Shown here in pieces: positions 17,175 through 25,139 of a DNA stretch of 64,000 nt (the stretch's first letter is position 1; every line of letters begins with the position of its first letter). This DNA is from Brevibacillus reuszeri (lineage in GTDB: Bacteria > Bacillota > Bacilli > Brevibacillales > Brevibacillaceae), in NCBI RefSeq assembly GCF_001187725.1, contig NZ_LGIQ01000009.1, forward strand, positions 213,493 to 277,492, given 5' to 3'. Below the pieces are notes generated by a model. It worked only from the letters and a program-made list of their open reading frames with translations, did no database searches and was not told the origin of the DNA. Made by a program: the position numbers and the translations under genes.

Positions 17175-17239
17175 TTGTCGAATAAAATGGGCGTTGTTAT
17201 AATTATGTACGACACAGTGTTGTAAAAACAACTAGTTGT
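17175..17239 (+). promoter_or_regulatory. SDR promoter with overlapping palindromic operators
   Basis: A -35 TTGTCG (17175-17180), a 17-base spacer and a -10 TATAAT (17198-17203) are followed by a near-palindrome TACGACACAGTGTTGTA (17208-17224, one mismatch) and a perfect 12-bp palindrome ACAACTAGTTGT (17228-17239). These sit at the start point where a TetR dimer would block initiation. Confidence 0.7.
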
Positions 17240-17295
17240 CTATTAAAGGCCAATTTATTCGTGAACTATTCATAAACAGAAAGGACGGATCGCAA

Positions 17296-18045
17296 ATGAA
17301 TCGTCTAGCTGGAAAAGTAGTAATCATTACGGGTGCTGCCATGGGTCAAGGTGCAGCGGAAGCAAAAATGTTTGCACAAGAAGGCGCAAGAATCGTTGCA
17401 ACAGATATGCAGGAGGTAAAGCTGCAAGAGGTCGTGCAAGAAATCACAAATGCGGGTGGCAAGGCCATCGCTGTAAAGCATGATGTCGCTTCAGATGCAG
17501 ATTGGCAAAACGTTGTAGAAAAAGCGGTACAAGCGTTTGGAAAAGTAGATGTATTGGTCAACAACGCGGGTGTGAGTACCGATAAAAAACTGGATCAATT
17601 TGAGTTGGAGCACTGGAATAAGGTTTTAAACATTAACCTGACTGGATGCGTCCTTGGTATGAAGTATGTGGTACCTGAAATGAAAAAAGTCGGGGGAGGC
17701 TCCATTATTCACATTTCCTCGATCGCCGGCTTGGTGGCTCTGAACTATACAAACGCTTACACCGCTTCCAAAGGTGCATTGCGTGCGCTTGCCAAAGCAT
17801 CTGCGGTTGAGCTGGCTCATGATAACATCCGTGTGAACTCTGTTCATCCTGGCATTATTGTTACACCGATGATTCAGAAGGCATTAGATCAGGGAGCCCA
17901 ACAGATGTTCGAGATGGGGACACCGTTGCCTCGTTTGGGAAAACCGGAAGATATTGCGTACGGTGTTCTTTTCCTCGCATCAGATGAGTCAAGCTTTGTT
18001 ACGGGAACAGAAATCGTGATTGATGGCGGTTGGACCGCTCGCTAA
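17296..18045 (+). CDS. Short-chain dehydrogenase/reductase (SDR)
   Basis: A 249-residue classical SDR: cofactor motif TGAAMGQG at residues 12-19, an acidic residue after beta-2 (ATDMQE) suggesting NAD preference, VNNAG near 86, catalytic Ser in IHISSIAGL and the YTASKG motif (Tyr/Lys), then HPGIIVTPM and a C-terminal TGTEIVIDGGWTA. It resembles 3-alpha(20-beta)-hydroxysteroid-type oxidoreductases, but the substrate is unknown. ATG 17296 has AAAGGACGG upstream; the 20 extra codons from 17236 lie within the operator region. Probably controlled by the divergent TetR. Confidence 0.92.
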   Translation: MNRLAGKVVIITGAAMGQGAAEAKMFAQEGARIVATDMQEVKLQEVVQEITNAGGKAIAVKHDVASDADWQNVVEKAVQAFGKVDVLVNNAGVSTDKKLDQFELEHWNKVLNINLTGCVLGMKYVVPEMKKVGGGSIIHISSIAGLVALNYTNAYTASKGALRALAKASAVELAHDNIRVNSVHPGIIVTPMIQKALDQGAQQMFEMGTPLPRLGKPEDIAYGVLFLASDESSFVTGTEIVIDGGWTAR

Positions 18046-18055
18046 GTTTAAGACA

Positions 18056-18090
18056 AGACGTCGGGAAAAAATCCTGACGTCTTTGTTTCT
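18056..18090 (+). terminator. Terminator after the SDR gene
   Basis: AGACGTC-g-GGA, loop aaaaa, TCC-t-GACGTCT, then TTGTTTCTTT. Confidence 0.85.
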
Positions 18091-18183
18091 TTGCTGGAAA
18101 AGTTATGCTACAATACGTATTCCAATTCATGTAAAAACGCCTGTGCAATCAAGGCTAGTATGGCTTCAGGCAGGAGGGATACC

Positions 18184-19066
18184 GTGAGTGAATGGCTTGA
18201 TCAGTTGCAAAATGAGATTCCGGCTCTCGCAAATGCAGTCCGTATAGAAAAGATTTTGAAAGGCTTTTCGACGGATGAGAAGTACAGGATTTACCCGGAT
18301 CATGGAGAGAACCAATTGCTGCGGGTTTTTAAGCTCGACCAATGGGAGCAAAAAACAGTGGAATACGAAATTCTGGAGACTATCCAGACCCTGGGAGTCA
18401 AAGCCTCTTCGCCCATCGAGCTTGGCATGCACCAGCGGTTGGGGATCGGTTATATGATTCTCTCTTACTTGGAGGGAGAGGATGCGCGAGATGTCTTGGC
18501 AGAATTGTCCACTGACGAGCAGCAAAAAATCGGTTACAACGCTGGCAGAGAACTAGCGAAGATGCATCAGCTTTCTGCTCCTCCTAGCATTTCCTCCTGG
18601 TTTGACAGATGTGTCCCAAAGCATCGAAAGTACGTAAAGGCGTATCATGATTCTTCGCTTCGAATCAACCACACTGACAAAATCCTTGATTTCATCGAAC
18701 AGCATCTACCTTATTTGAAAGAAAGGCCGAACCGTTTTTTGCATGACGATTTCCATGTTGGAAATTTGATTGTTCATAACCGGACTTATGCTGGGGTCAT
18801 CGATTTCAATCGTTACGATTGGGGAGATCCGATTCACGAGTTCACCAAGCTTGCATTTTTCAGCAGAGAGAGCAGTGTTCCTTTTTGCCAGGGACAAATT
18901 GCTGGGTACTTCCAAAAAGCAGGGGAAATAGACTCCTTCTGGATTCTTTATTCGGTTTACACAGCGGGTTGTGCCTGCGTTGTTAGATGATATGGCGAGC
19001 CGGGTCAATCGAATAATCGAGGAACATCATGCATTCGAACGCACAATACCCGATTGGTTTTCATAA
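18184..19066 (+). pseudogene. Aminoglycoside phosphotransferase-family kinase with C-terminal frameshift
   Basis: The uninterrupted frame runs from GTG 18184 (AGGAGGG 5 bases upstream) to a stop at 18990, 268 residues. The catalytic Brenner motif FLHDDFHVGNLIV and the metal-binding GVIDFNRYDWGDP are intact. After ILYSVYTAG the frame breaks; the expected C-terminus continues in another frame (PALLDDMASRVNRIIEEHH..., ending TIPDWFS) to a stop at 19066. Comparison with the usual family C-terminus suggests a lost block of about a dozen codons plus a frameshift. The N-terminal part could still fold, so loss of function is likely but not certain. Such kinases phosphorylate small hydroxylated compounds; the substrate is not predictable. 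Confidence 0.75.
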
Positions 19067-19086
19067 AATAGCTCGTTTGTAGAAAG

Positions 19087-19123
19087 AAAAAAGGAACTAT
19101 GAAAAAATCATAGCTCCTTTTTG
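19087..19123. terminator. Bidirectional terminator
   Basis: AAAAAAGGA-a-CTATGA, loop aaaaa, TCATAG-ct-CCTTTTT, between the phosphotransferase gene and the minus-strand gene ending at 19138. Confidence 0.85.
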
Positions 19124-19137
19124 GGGTAGAGAACGGT

Positions 19138-19566
19138 TTAGAAACAAGTATCAATTCTTACAGTTTGGAATTGGCTGTCGAGTACAGTAAGACCGTTCAC
19201 GACTCCTCCGCCAACAGCTGTACGGCCATAAGTGGTGAGAAGAACATTTTCATCCATCTCACGATCACCATCGTTGCGACAGCCGACAGTAAGGCGTACT
19301 TCATAGTGGAAAGATGCTGGTACTGCTGCATTAAACGCCATGCGAGTGTTACCTGGAAGCATTTGGGTTACATCCAGCAATGTGCTAACCGGATTGGTTT
19401 GCGTAACAGCGTCACCCCAGTTCAATACCTGAACACGCACCTCTACAGGATCGTTGTTCAGGTTAACGAGGTCAAGGTGTGCTGTGACTACGACTGCGAG
19501 GTTATTTTGCAGAATTCCAGTCGTTCTTACTACTTGCTCACGGCGTCTTCTTCCTTCATCTGACAT
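19138..19566 (-). CDS. Conserved hypothetical protein, beta-rich (possible spore or surface protein)
   Basis: A 142-residue protein, MSDEGRRRREQVVRTTGILQ..., rich in Val/Asn/Thr with alternating hydrophobic residues typical of a beta-sandwich (VVVTAHLDLVNLNNDPVEV, HYEVRLTVGCRNDGD). There is no signal peptide or membrane helix and only two cysteines, near the end. I do not recognise a named family. Its form recalls small spore-surface proteins of Bacillales, but that is a guess. A single-gene unit with a terminator at 19087-19123. Confidence 0.7.
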   Translation of the reverse strand: MSDEGRRRREQVVRTTGILQNNLAVVVTAHLDLVNLNNDPVEVRVQVLNWGDAVTQTNPVSTLLDVTQMLPGNTRMAFNAAVPASFHYEVRLTVGCRNDGDREMDENVLLTTYGRTAVGGGVVNGLTVLDSQFQTVRIDTCF

Positions 19567-19688
19567 TCACGTTCACTCCATTCATAGTAGCTTGATTAGT
19601 GGGACATAATACTTTATTTCATCTTGTACCTTTTTGTAACGGCGAACGCATGGGGACGAGTAACCATTTTAATAGGAAGGCGTGGAAA

Positions 19689-20438
19689 TTGTTGATACAT
19701 AAGGATTTGTTCAAGCAAGCTGCGTTTACGGCCCGGTTTGAGTGGGGGTATGAAGGCGTTGAGCTGGTTGGCAGAGGCTCCTCTATCATTGTGATTGTAG
19801 ATGTGCTGTCTTTTAGCACGTGCGTAGATGTGGTAATAGGGCGAGAAGGCATCGTATATCCGTATCGCGTAAAGGATGACACAGCGGCACGCTTTGCTGA
19901 GCAAAAAGGGGCATTGCTAGCGGGAAGCAGAGGGGAGCGCATTTCCTTGTCTCCGGCAGCCTTGCAGACAATCCCATTGAACTCCAGGATCGTTCTACCA
20001 TCGCCAAATGGCTCCACCTGTACGGTCCTGGCAAAAGAACACAAGGCAACGGTCATTGCAGGCTGCTTGCGAAATGCTTCAGCTGTAGCCAGTTTTGTCC
20101 GTGCGCATAAAGGGACCGTAACGATTATCGCATGTGGAGAAAGATGGCCAAGCGGCGCTCTGCGTCCGGCAATCGAAGACATCATTGCCGCTGGAGCCAT
20201 TTTGCATGAGCTTGGTGAGCATATCCTTTCCCCAGAAGCGCAGATGGCTGTTGCTGCCTATACATCCGCCAGAAACGATCTAGCCCATCTCCTTTTGCAA
20301 TCGGGTTCAGGGCAGGAGCTGATCCACAGAGGGTATCCCGAGGATGTCCATGTCGCCGCGCTGCACAATGTCAGTGAAAATGTCCCTGTATTAAATGATG
20401 ACATGGCGTACGAAGCTGCTTCCTGGGATAAGCTGTAA
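19689..20438 (+). CDS. Probable 2-phosphosulfolactate phosphatase (ComB family)
   Basis: About 249 residues with ComB-family blocks: ARFEWGYEGVEL, IVIVDVLSFSTCVDVVIGRE, LPSPNGSTCTVLAKE, VIAGCLRNASAVASF, IIACGERWPSGALRPAIEDI and IHRGYPEDVHVAALHNVS. ComB dephosphorylates 2-phosphosulfolactate in coenzyme M synthesis in methanogens; in spore formers the product, 3-sulfolactate, is a known spore component in B. subtilis. The upstream residues to 19599 look non-coding. TTG 19689 is preferred because AGGAAGG ends 8 bases before it; TTG 19692 is equally possible. Confidence 0.85.
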   Translation: MLIHKDLFKQAAFTARFEWGYEGVELVGRGSSIIVIVDVLSFSTCVDVVIGREGIVYPYRVKDDTAARFAEQKGALLAGSRGERISLSPAALQTIPLNSRIVLPSPNGSTCTVLAKEHKATVIAGCLRNASAVASFVRAHKGTVTIIACGERWPSGALRPAIEDIIAAGAILHELGEHILSPEAQMAVAAYTSARNDLAHLLLQSGSGQELIHRGYPEDVHVAALHNVSENVPVLNDDMAYEAASWDKL

Positions 20439-20536
20439 GAAGTTTTCCCTTTGTTTTATTTCCAAATATTTGTAACGACGAGCGGCAGTCGTACGTCTTA
20501 CGAAGATAACAAGGAAAGAATGAGGGGAAAACGAGA

Positions 20537-22675
20537 ATGAGGAAGAAGAACCGTACCTCCCTGATGATGATGTATTCGTTAACGCTTGGTGTAGCCATAG
20601 CGGGCTGCTCGCCAGCAGATCAACCAGTAGAATCTGTTCAGCCATCAGAAAAGACAGCGGAAACAACCGTGAATGATAGCGATAGTCAGAAAATTCTTGC
20701 GCAGGTAGAGCTTGCAGCTTGCTCTGAGGAAAGTATCAAGAAAACGACTCTTCCCAATCCGTCCGTAAAAAAATGGCGTCCTCTTGAAGCAGGACAACCG
20801 CTAAGTGGAATCGCTGCGATCAGTGTCGATCCGATATTTGATGGGGCAGGTTACGGTTGGAAGCCGGGGACTTCGTATGCAATAACCAAAGACGGATCAG
20901 TTTGGCGATGGGGCTATGTCGATGGTCCCGTAGATTTTCCCGTTCAGATAAAGGGGTTACGCGGAGTCAAGCAAATCTCGGATTCCTTTGCGCTCACGAA
21001 TGATGGCCAGGTATGGAAACTCAATTCACAAGGGGCGGCTGAAAAAATAAAAGAGCTGGAAAACAGTGAATCCATTCAAGTAGTAGACATGTTCGAAGCC
21101 TTGATCGTTCTGAAAAAGGATGGGACCTTGTGGAAGCATGATATCAACACCGAAAAGCCAGAGCAGCTAATTGGATTCGTGAACATACAAAAGCTGTACG
21201 GCTCTGCCTCTTCATTATTTCTTGTAGACTCGACTGGTAAGCTTAGTTATGTTGATGGAAGTGGTGGAGGACAATTAACAGCCGAAAACCAGCAAATAAT
21301 CCCGGTGCCTGGCAAGGTAACACTGATTGCAGTGGATTATCGGGATCATGGTCTCATCCAGGTAGATTCCGGAGAAGTGTTTGTGTTCTCTTCCAAAGAA
21401 AAAGCGCCACAGCGAATGCCCGTAGCGGATGGTGCGAAAAGGTTGGCAGTAACAGCAGATGACATGTATCTCATGGTCAAGACGGATGGCTCTGTGTGGG
21501 GATGGGGAGCAAACATGAACAGCATGCTGGGAGACGAGGGGCCTACAACGATCGATCAGCCAGTTCAGATCCAAGGCTTAACACGTATTATCGACATTCA
21601 AGCCGGGACAGATCATGCTATTGCGCTGGATAAAGGCGGGCACGTTTATTCCTGGGGCAGCAACATGACGGGACAGCTTGGGAGAGTTCCGGTTCTCTTT
21701 GGACAGTGGACGGAAATCGGTCAATTACCCGATATTCAGCAGGTCGTAACAAAATTGGATAAACCGTTTTTCGTCCGACTAGATGGTTCCATCTGGAGCA
21801 TGTATGAAAATCGCACAACGTATGAAGTCAAGGGCCCTGCGCAGATACGGAAATTGGACAGTATGGACGGAACTCCCGTAACCATAAACAAAGCTGGCCA
21901 GCTCCAGATGTGGGAGAATGACTTTACAGGATGTCAAACACTTCCCCTTCCCTTTTCCGTAAAGGATATGGTTGGTGGTGATAGTCATCTGCTGGTTCGT
22001 ACAGAAGACGATCGTTATATAGCCATTGCATTCGATTATGATAATGCAAGGTCTTATGATCGCAAAATGGTTCCAGGTAAGGCGGAGCTAGTCGAGATTG
22101 ATTCCTCTCTTGCCTCTCGCATCACGAATTTGTATGCAAATCAATATACGTTTCTGGCGCTGACCCAAGAAGGAGAAGTGCTCTATGCAGATCGAACCAA
22201 AGAGGACGCCTTCCGTTTCAAGAAAGTACCCGACCTCCGCAACATAAAAGGGTTAGCACCCGAATATTTTGTTCGCTATACGCACGACCCAGCGTCGATA
22301 TGGGTGAGGGATGACAAGGGACGGGTTGAGGAGCTTCTGCTTCAACCAGAGTTTGAGCACACACAAAAAATAAATTCAATACGAGTGGAAAAAAGCGCAA
22401 ATGTAGAAGAAGGAATAGACAAGATGAGCGGTAGGCTTAGACTGACAACGGATGGACAGATTTTCGAGCATGAATGGGGTCCATCCGTTAAGTCGAAGAT
22501 ACCTGAGCCTGTTCGCCTCGTATCTTCGACTTATCGATACGCGATCGAGGGACCTGGGTCTCATTACCATATGCTGGTGACGGAAAATGACAAGCTGATT
22601 GTAATTGGATACAATCCATTCGGACAAAAATCAGGACATCCCGATCAAGTCATTTCACTGGGAGACAGGAAATAG
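20537..22675 (+). CDS. RCC1-repeat (beta-propeller) lipoprotein
   Basis: A 712-residue lipoprotein. The signal peptide ends in lipobox IAGC (Cys near residue 24). The rest contains RCC1/Alpha-tubulin-suppressor-like repeats, most clearly in the middle: TDGSVWGWGANMNSMLGDEG, GTDHAIALDKGGHVYSWGSN and MTGQLG, with weaker repeats around TKDGSVWRWGYVDGP and KKDGTLWKHD. RCC1 repeats form seven-bladed propellers; bacterial extracellular versions have no defined role. It stands alone with a terminator after it. Start ATG follows a G/A-rich stretch (GAGGGGAAAACGAGA). Confidence 0.88.
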   Translation: MRKKNRTSLMMMYSLTLGVAIAGCSPADQPVESVQPSEKTAETTVNDSDSQKILAQVELAACSEESIKKTTLPNPSVKKWRPLEAGQPLSGIAAISVDPIFDGAGYGWKPGTSYAITKDGSVWRWGYVDGPVDFPVQIKGLRGVKQISDSFALTNDGQVWKLNSQGAAEKIKELENSESIQVVDMFEALIVLKKDGTLWKHDINTEKPEQLIGFVNIQKLYGSASSLFLVDSTGKLSYVDGSGGGQLTAENQQIIPVPGKVTLIAVDYRDHGLIQVDSGEVFVFSSKEKAPQRMPVADGAKRLAVTADDMYLMVKTDGSVWGWGANMNSMLGDEGPTTIDQPVQIQGLTRIIDIQAGTDHAIALDKGGHVYSWGSNMTGQLGRVPVLFGQWTEIGQLPDIQQVVTKLDKPFFVRLDGSIWSMYENRTTYEVKGPAQIRKLDSMDGTPVTINKAGQLQMWENDFTGCQTLPLPFSVKDMVGGDSHLLVRTEDDRYIAIAFDYDNARSYDRKMVPGKAELVEIDSSLASRITNLYANQYTFLALTQEGEVLYADRTKEDAFRFKKVPDLRNIKGLAPEYFVRYTHDPASIWVRDDKGRVEELLLQPEFEHTQKINSIRVEKSANVEEGIDKMSGRLRLTTDGQIFEHEWGPSVKSKIPEPVRLVSSTYRYAIEGPGSHYHMLVTENDKLIVIGYNPFGQKSGHPDQVISLGDRK

Positions 22676-22740
22676 TGGATGCGACTGCTAACTTTTTGCA
22701 ATGACATGGAATCATTTGTGAATTCCTGATAAAATGATTG

Positions 22741-22767
22741 GAAAGCCCTTTCGGGGGCTATTTTTTT
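22741..22767 (+). terminator. Terminator/attenuator-like hairpin before the GreA-like gene
   Basis: AAGCCC, loop tttcg, GGGGCT then A and seven T. It ends the RCC1 gene transcript or, since the next ribosome site follows directly, may act in the leader of the GreA-like gene. Confidence 0.65.
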
Positions 22768-22782
22768 AAGGAGGGCTTTTGT

Positions 22783-22854
22783 ATGAAAGACATGACTCTC
22801 ATCAAACTCGTTTATGAAAAGCATCTTGGAGGTGACATTTATTATGAGCCATAG
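22783..22854 (+). CDS. 23-aa upstream ORF overlapping the GreA-like start
   Basis: ATG 22783 follows AAGGAGGG at good spacing and reads MKDMTLIKLVYEKHLGGDIY... to a TAG at 22854, eleven bases inside the next gene. Its codons contain the ribosome site of that gene. It looks like a leader peptide or a translational-coupling device; it could also be a truncated gene. Confidence 0.45.
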   Translation: MKDMTLIKLVYEKHLGGDIYYEP

Positions 22855-23296
22855 TATTATGAGCGGAACTCGCAAACATCTGATTAGTCAGCTCGTTTTC
22901 TTTGATGAACAATATTCGATTTTCTACGATCAATATGTCCGTGAATACGGAAGAGATAAACAGGTTATCGATAGCTTGGTACAGCGCTATAAAGAAACAT
23001 TGGAAAAATTGCTGGCGGGTGATGACGATGCCTTATTACAATCATTGCATGGGATTACACTTCTCGGCAGTAGTGTTAAAGTTTTATTTGAAGTGGATGG
23101 GTATGAGGAATCATTTACTGTGGTATATCCTACAGATATTGATCCTGACAACAATCGAATTTCGTTCTTATCTCCGATCGGCAGGCAATTGCTATTGGCA
23201 GGGCCTGAAGATTCAATCGTTTTAGAAAGTCCTGTCGGTTCAAGTCATGTACGAATCAAGGAGATAAGATTTACATACATGGGAGGTTTTTCGTAA
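22844..23296 (+). CDS. GreA/GreB C-terminal-domain protein
   Basis: About 150 residues. A helical N-terminal part (HLISQLVFFDEQYSIFYDQY..., to residue 60) is followed by a GreA/GreB-like FKBP-fold C-terminal domain: SVKVLFEVDGYEESFTVVYP, NRISFLSPIGRQLLLAGPED and a final VRIKEIRF strand. The long paired coiled coil and acidic tip of true GreA, needed for transcript cleavage, are not present, so it may bind RNA polymerase differently. The start ATG 22844 has GGAGG 11 bases upstream; the 10 codons before it are unsupported. Overlaps the 23-aa upstream ORF. Confidence 0.75.
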   Translation: MSHSIMSGTRKHLISQLVFFDEQYSIFYDQYVREYGRDKQVIDSLVQRYKETLEKLLAGDDDALLQSLHGITLLGSSVKVLFEVDGYEESFTVVYPTDIDPDNNRISFLSPIGRQLLLAGPEDSIVLESPVGSSHVRIKEIRFTYMGGFS

Positions 23297-23325
23297 CTCC
23301 AAATAAACAAACGGACATTAGACAG

Positions 23326-23354
23326 AAGACACTACATCGCTAGTGTCTTTTTTT
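23326..23354 (+). terminator. Terminator after the GreA-like gene
   Basis: AAGACACTA, loop catcgc, TAGTGTC and a run of seven T, ending three bases before the inverted repeat of the IS30 element. Confidence 0.9.
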
Positions 23355-24327
23355 ACATGACGGATTGGCAAGCCAAGTGCGACAGAGCTTCCATGAATGA
23401 TTCGTGAGCCGTCTTCCAACCCAGATATTTTCTTGGACGGTTGTTCATGAGACCCAATGCTTGAGCAAGCTCTTCCTCAGAGACCTCCGCAAAATCTATT
23501 CCTTTGGGGAAGAATTCTCGGAGAAGACCATTCGCGTTTTCGTTGGTGCCTCTTTGCCAAGAGGAGTAAGGATCAGCAAAGTAAATAGCTAGATCATGTG
23601 CCGACTCCAACCGTTCATAACAGGCAAATTCTTTCCCCCGATCAACGGTAGCTGTTTGAAACGTTCCTTTGGGAAAAGAAGCCGCGACCACCCCAAATGC
23701 CTTCTCCAGAGAGGTCGAGGTTCGATCAGGCATCTTAACGGCAAGATAGAGGCGGGTCTTGCGCTCAGCGAACGTAGCGACGCATGCTTTACTTTTTCCC
23801 CGACTGGAAACAACCGTATCCAGCTCCCAGTGACCAAAACTTTGACGTTTTCTCACGTCTTTGGGGCGCTGCTGAATAGACTTGCCTATGTTGAATCGGC
23901 CACGCGTTTCTACAGGCCCTCGGCGTTTGCCTTTGTAACGCAGGACAGCAGTATCTTCTTTGACCAGAAGACCTTGATACAGCCAGCGATAGATCGTTTT
24001 AAACGAAACCTGCTGTTTGGGGCATTCTTGACTCATCCGTCCGGCAATCTGCTCGGGAGACCAGGTTTGTGCCAACTTCCCGGCAATGTATTGCTCACGT
24101 TCGGCTGTCCATTTGCTCCGAGAAATAGATCGTTCACGTCGTTTCTCATAAGCCACATGAGCAGTCTCAGCCTGGTATTCTTCTACCCCATGCCCTCGTT
24201 TTAACTCGCGAGCAATGGTAGAATGATGTCGTTTGAGTTCTGTGGCAATCGCACGGGTAGACCAACCCATGCGATGAAGGATTGCTAGCTGACTGCGTTC
24301 GGTTATGCTAAGATGGGAATAACTCAT
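23353..24327 (-). CDS. IS30-family transposase
   Basis: About 324 residues from ATG 24327 (GGGAGAA 7 bases upstream). The N-terminal HTH region reads LSITERSQLAILHRMGWSTR and AIATELKRHHSTIARELKRG. The DDE catalytic core is complete: GHWELDTVV (Asp), ATVDRGKEFACYE (Asp) and RGTNENANGLLREFFPKGID (Glu). The element therefore looks active. The last coding bases and the TAA stop (23353-23355) lie outside the inverted repeat, in flanking DNA. The longer frame from 24384 adds leader residues without a ribosome site. Confidence 0.93.
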   Translation of the reverse strand: MSYSHLSITERSQLAILHRMGWSTRAIATELKRHHSTIARELKRGHGVEEYQAETAHVAYEKRRERSISRSKWTAEREQYIAGKLAQTWSPEQIAGRMSQECPKQQVSFKTIYRWLYQGLLVKEDTAVLRYKGKRRGPVETRGRFNIGKSIQQRPKDVRKRQSFGHWELDTVVSSRGKSKACVATFAERKTRLYLAVKMPDRTSTSLEKAFGVVAASFPKGTFQTATVDRGKEFACYERLESAHDLAIYFADPYSSWQRGTNENANGLLREFFPKGIDFAEVSEEELAQALGLMNNRPRKYLGWKTAHESFMEALSHLACQSVM

Positions 24328-24437
24328 GATTGATTCTCCCGTGTAAATGTGGTGTGGTAACTTCATTTTACACGAATCAATCATGGGCCATTTTTTTGCC
24401 TTTCGTTAGGTGTCGCACTTCATATTACAATCCGTCA
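23358..24437. mobile_element. IS30-family insertion sequence, 1080 bp
   Basis: Bounded by 27-bp imperfect terminal inverted repeats: left 23358-23384 and right 24411-24437 share TGACGGATTG at the tips and AAGTGCGACA inside, with seven unmatched bases between. It encodes one intact transposase on the minus strand. No clear target duplication was found. The left tip abuts the T run of a terminator. Confidence 0.88.
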
Positions 24438-25139
24438 ATTAAATAACTTAATTGTCTTTTTTATTAGAGGCGGGCATCTCGTGGGAAGATCATTCGCAAA
24501 TTTGCATATCAAGTCGAAAAAAGCCTTGAGAAGACTGTCGAAGCATTAAGAGAGCTAAGCGAAGGGCGTGCCAAAGTATTAGGCAGGCAGGCCAAATCAA
24601 GAAGCGTATGCGATGATGACCTTTGTTGTTCAGCGTAGCCTGTAAAATTCCAAAAGCATATTTACCTGTTCGGAAATCCTAGCCCGCTTAATCGATTAAG
24701 AGGGGACGGATAGCTCCTTTCTTACATACCACCATATATGCGGGTCCACATACGGCGGTAGTCTAACTTTATTATTCGAAGTTACTTATGCAACAATGAA
24801 ATACAACATCGAGTCTAAAACAATTTATAAATATCTTATCGATTAAAATGACCGGAATTCCTTGATAGATAAGGAGTGCCGGTCTATTACTTTATTATCA
24901 CTAAACAACGGATGTGTTCCGTGGCATTTGGCGGCAGGTGGTCATTCAATTGGCGCAATTCCGCGTGAAGGTGGTCGTCAATTATTCATTGAATCAGGAG
25001 AAAGCGGACAGCTCAACACTATTCCACATTGATAGAGGGAAATAGGAAGTAAACCATTTTTGATAGTCGCCCAAATTATGGTAAAATACAACTTACTCAT
25101 CAAGAACAACTGGGAGGAGATCTCGAGGAGGATAATAGT
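24438..25139. other. 702-bp stretch with coding scraps, no intact gene
   Basis: After the IS, a plus-strand piece at about 24490-24639 reads KIIRKFAYQVEKSLEKTVEA..., ending at a TAG, with no start or ribosome site. A second plus-strand piece ending at the TGA at about 25032 reads NGCVPWHLAAGGHSIGAIP... and has no start. I cannot assign either. The 3' end carries GAGGAGG (about 25125-25131), the ribosome site of the ABC gene. Confidence 0.5.

Noticed and set aside
23340-24460. Target-site duplication flanking the IS30 element
   Set aside because: Left flank ends ACA and right flank starts ATT; no direct repeat is evident.
24640-24840. Group II intron or retron remnant suggested by a CATACGGCGGT motif
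   Set aside because: No reverse transcriptase fragment or domain V hairpin could be recognised.
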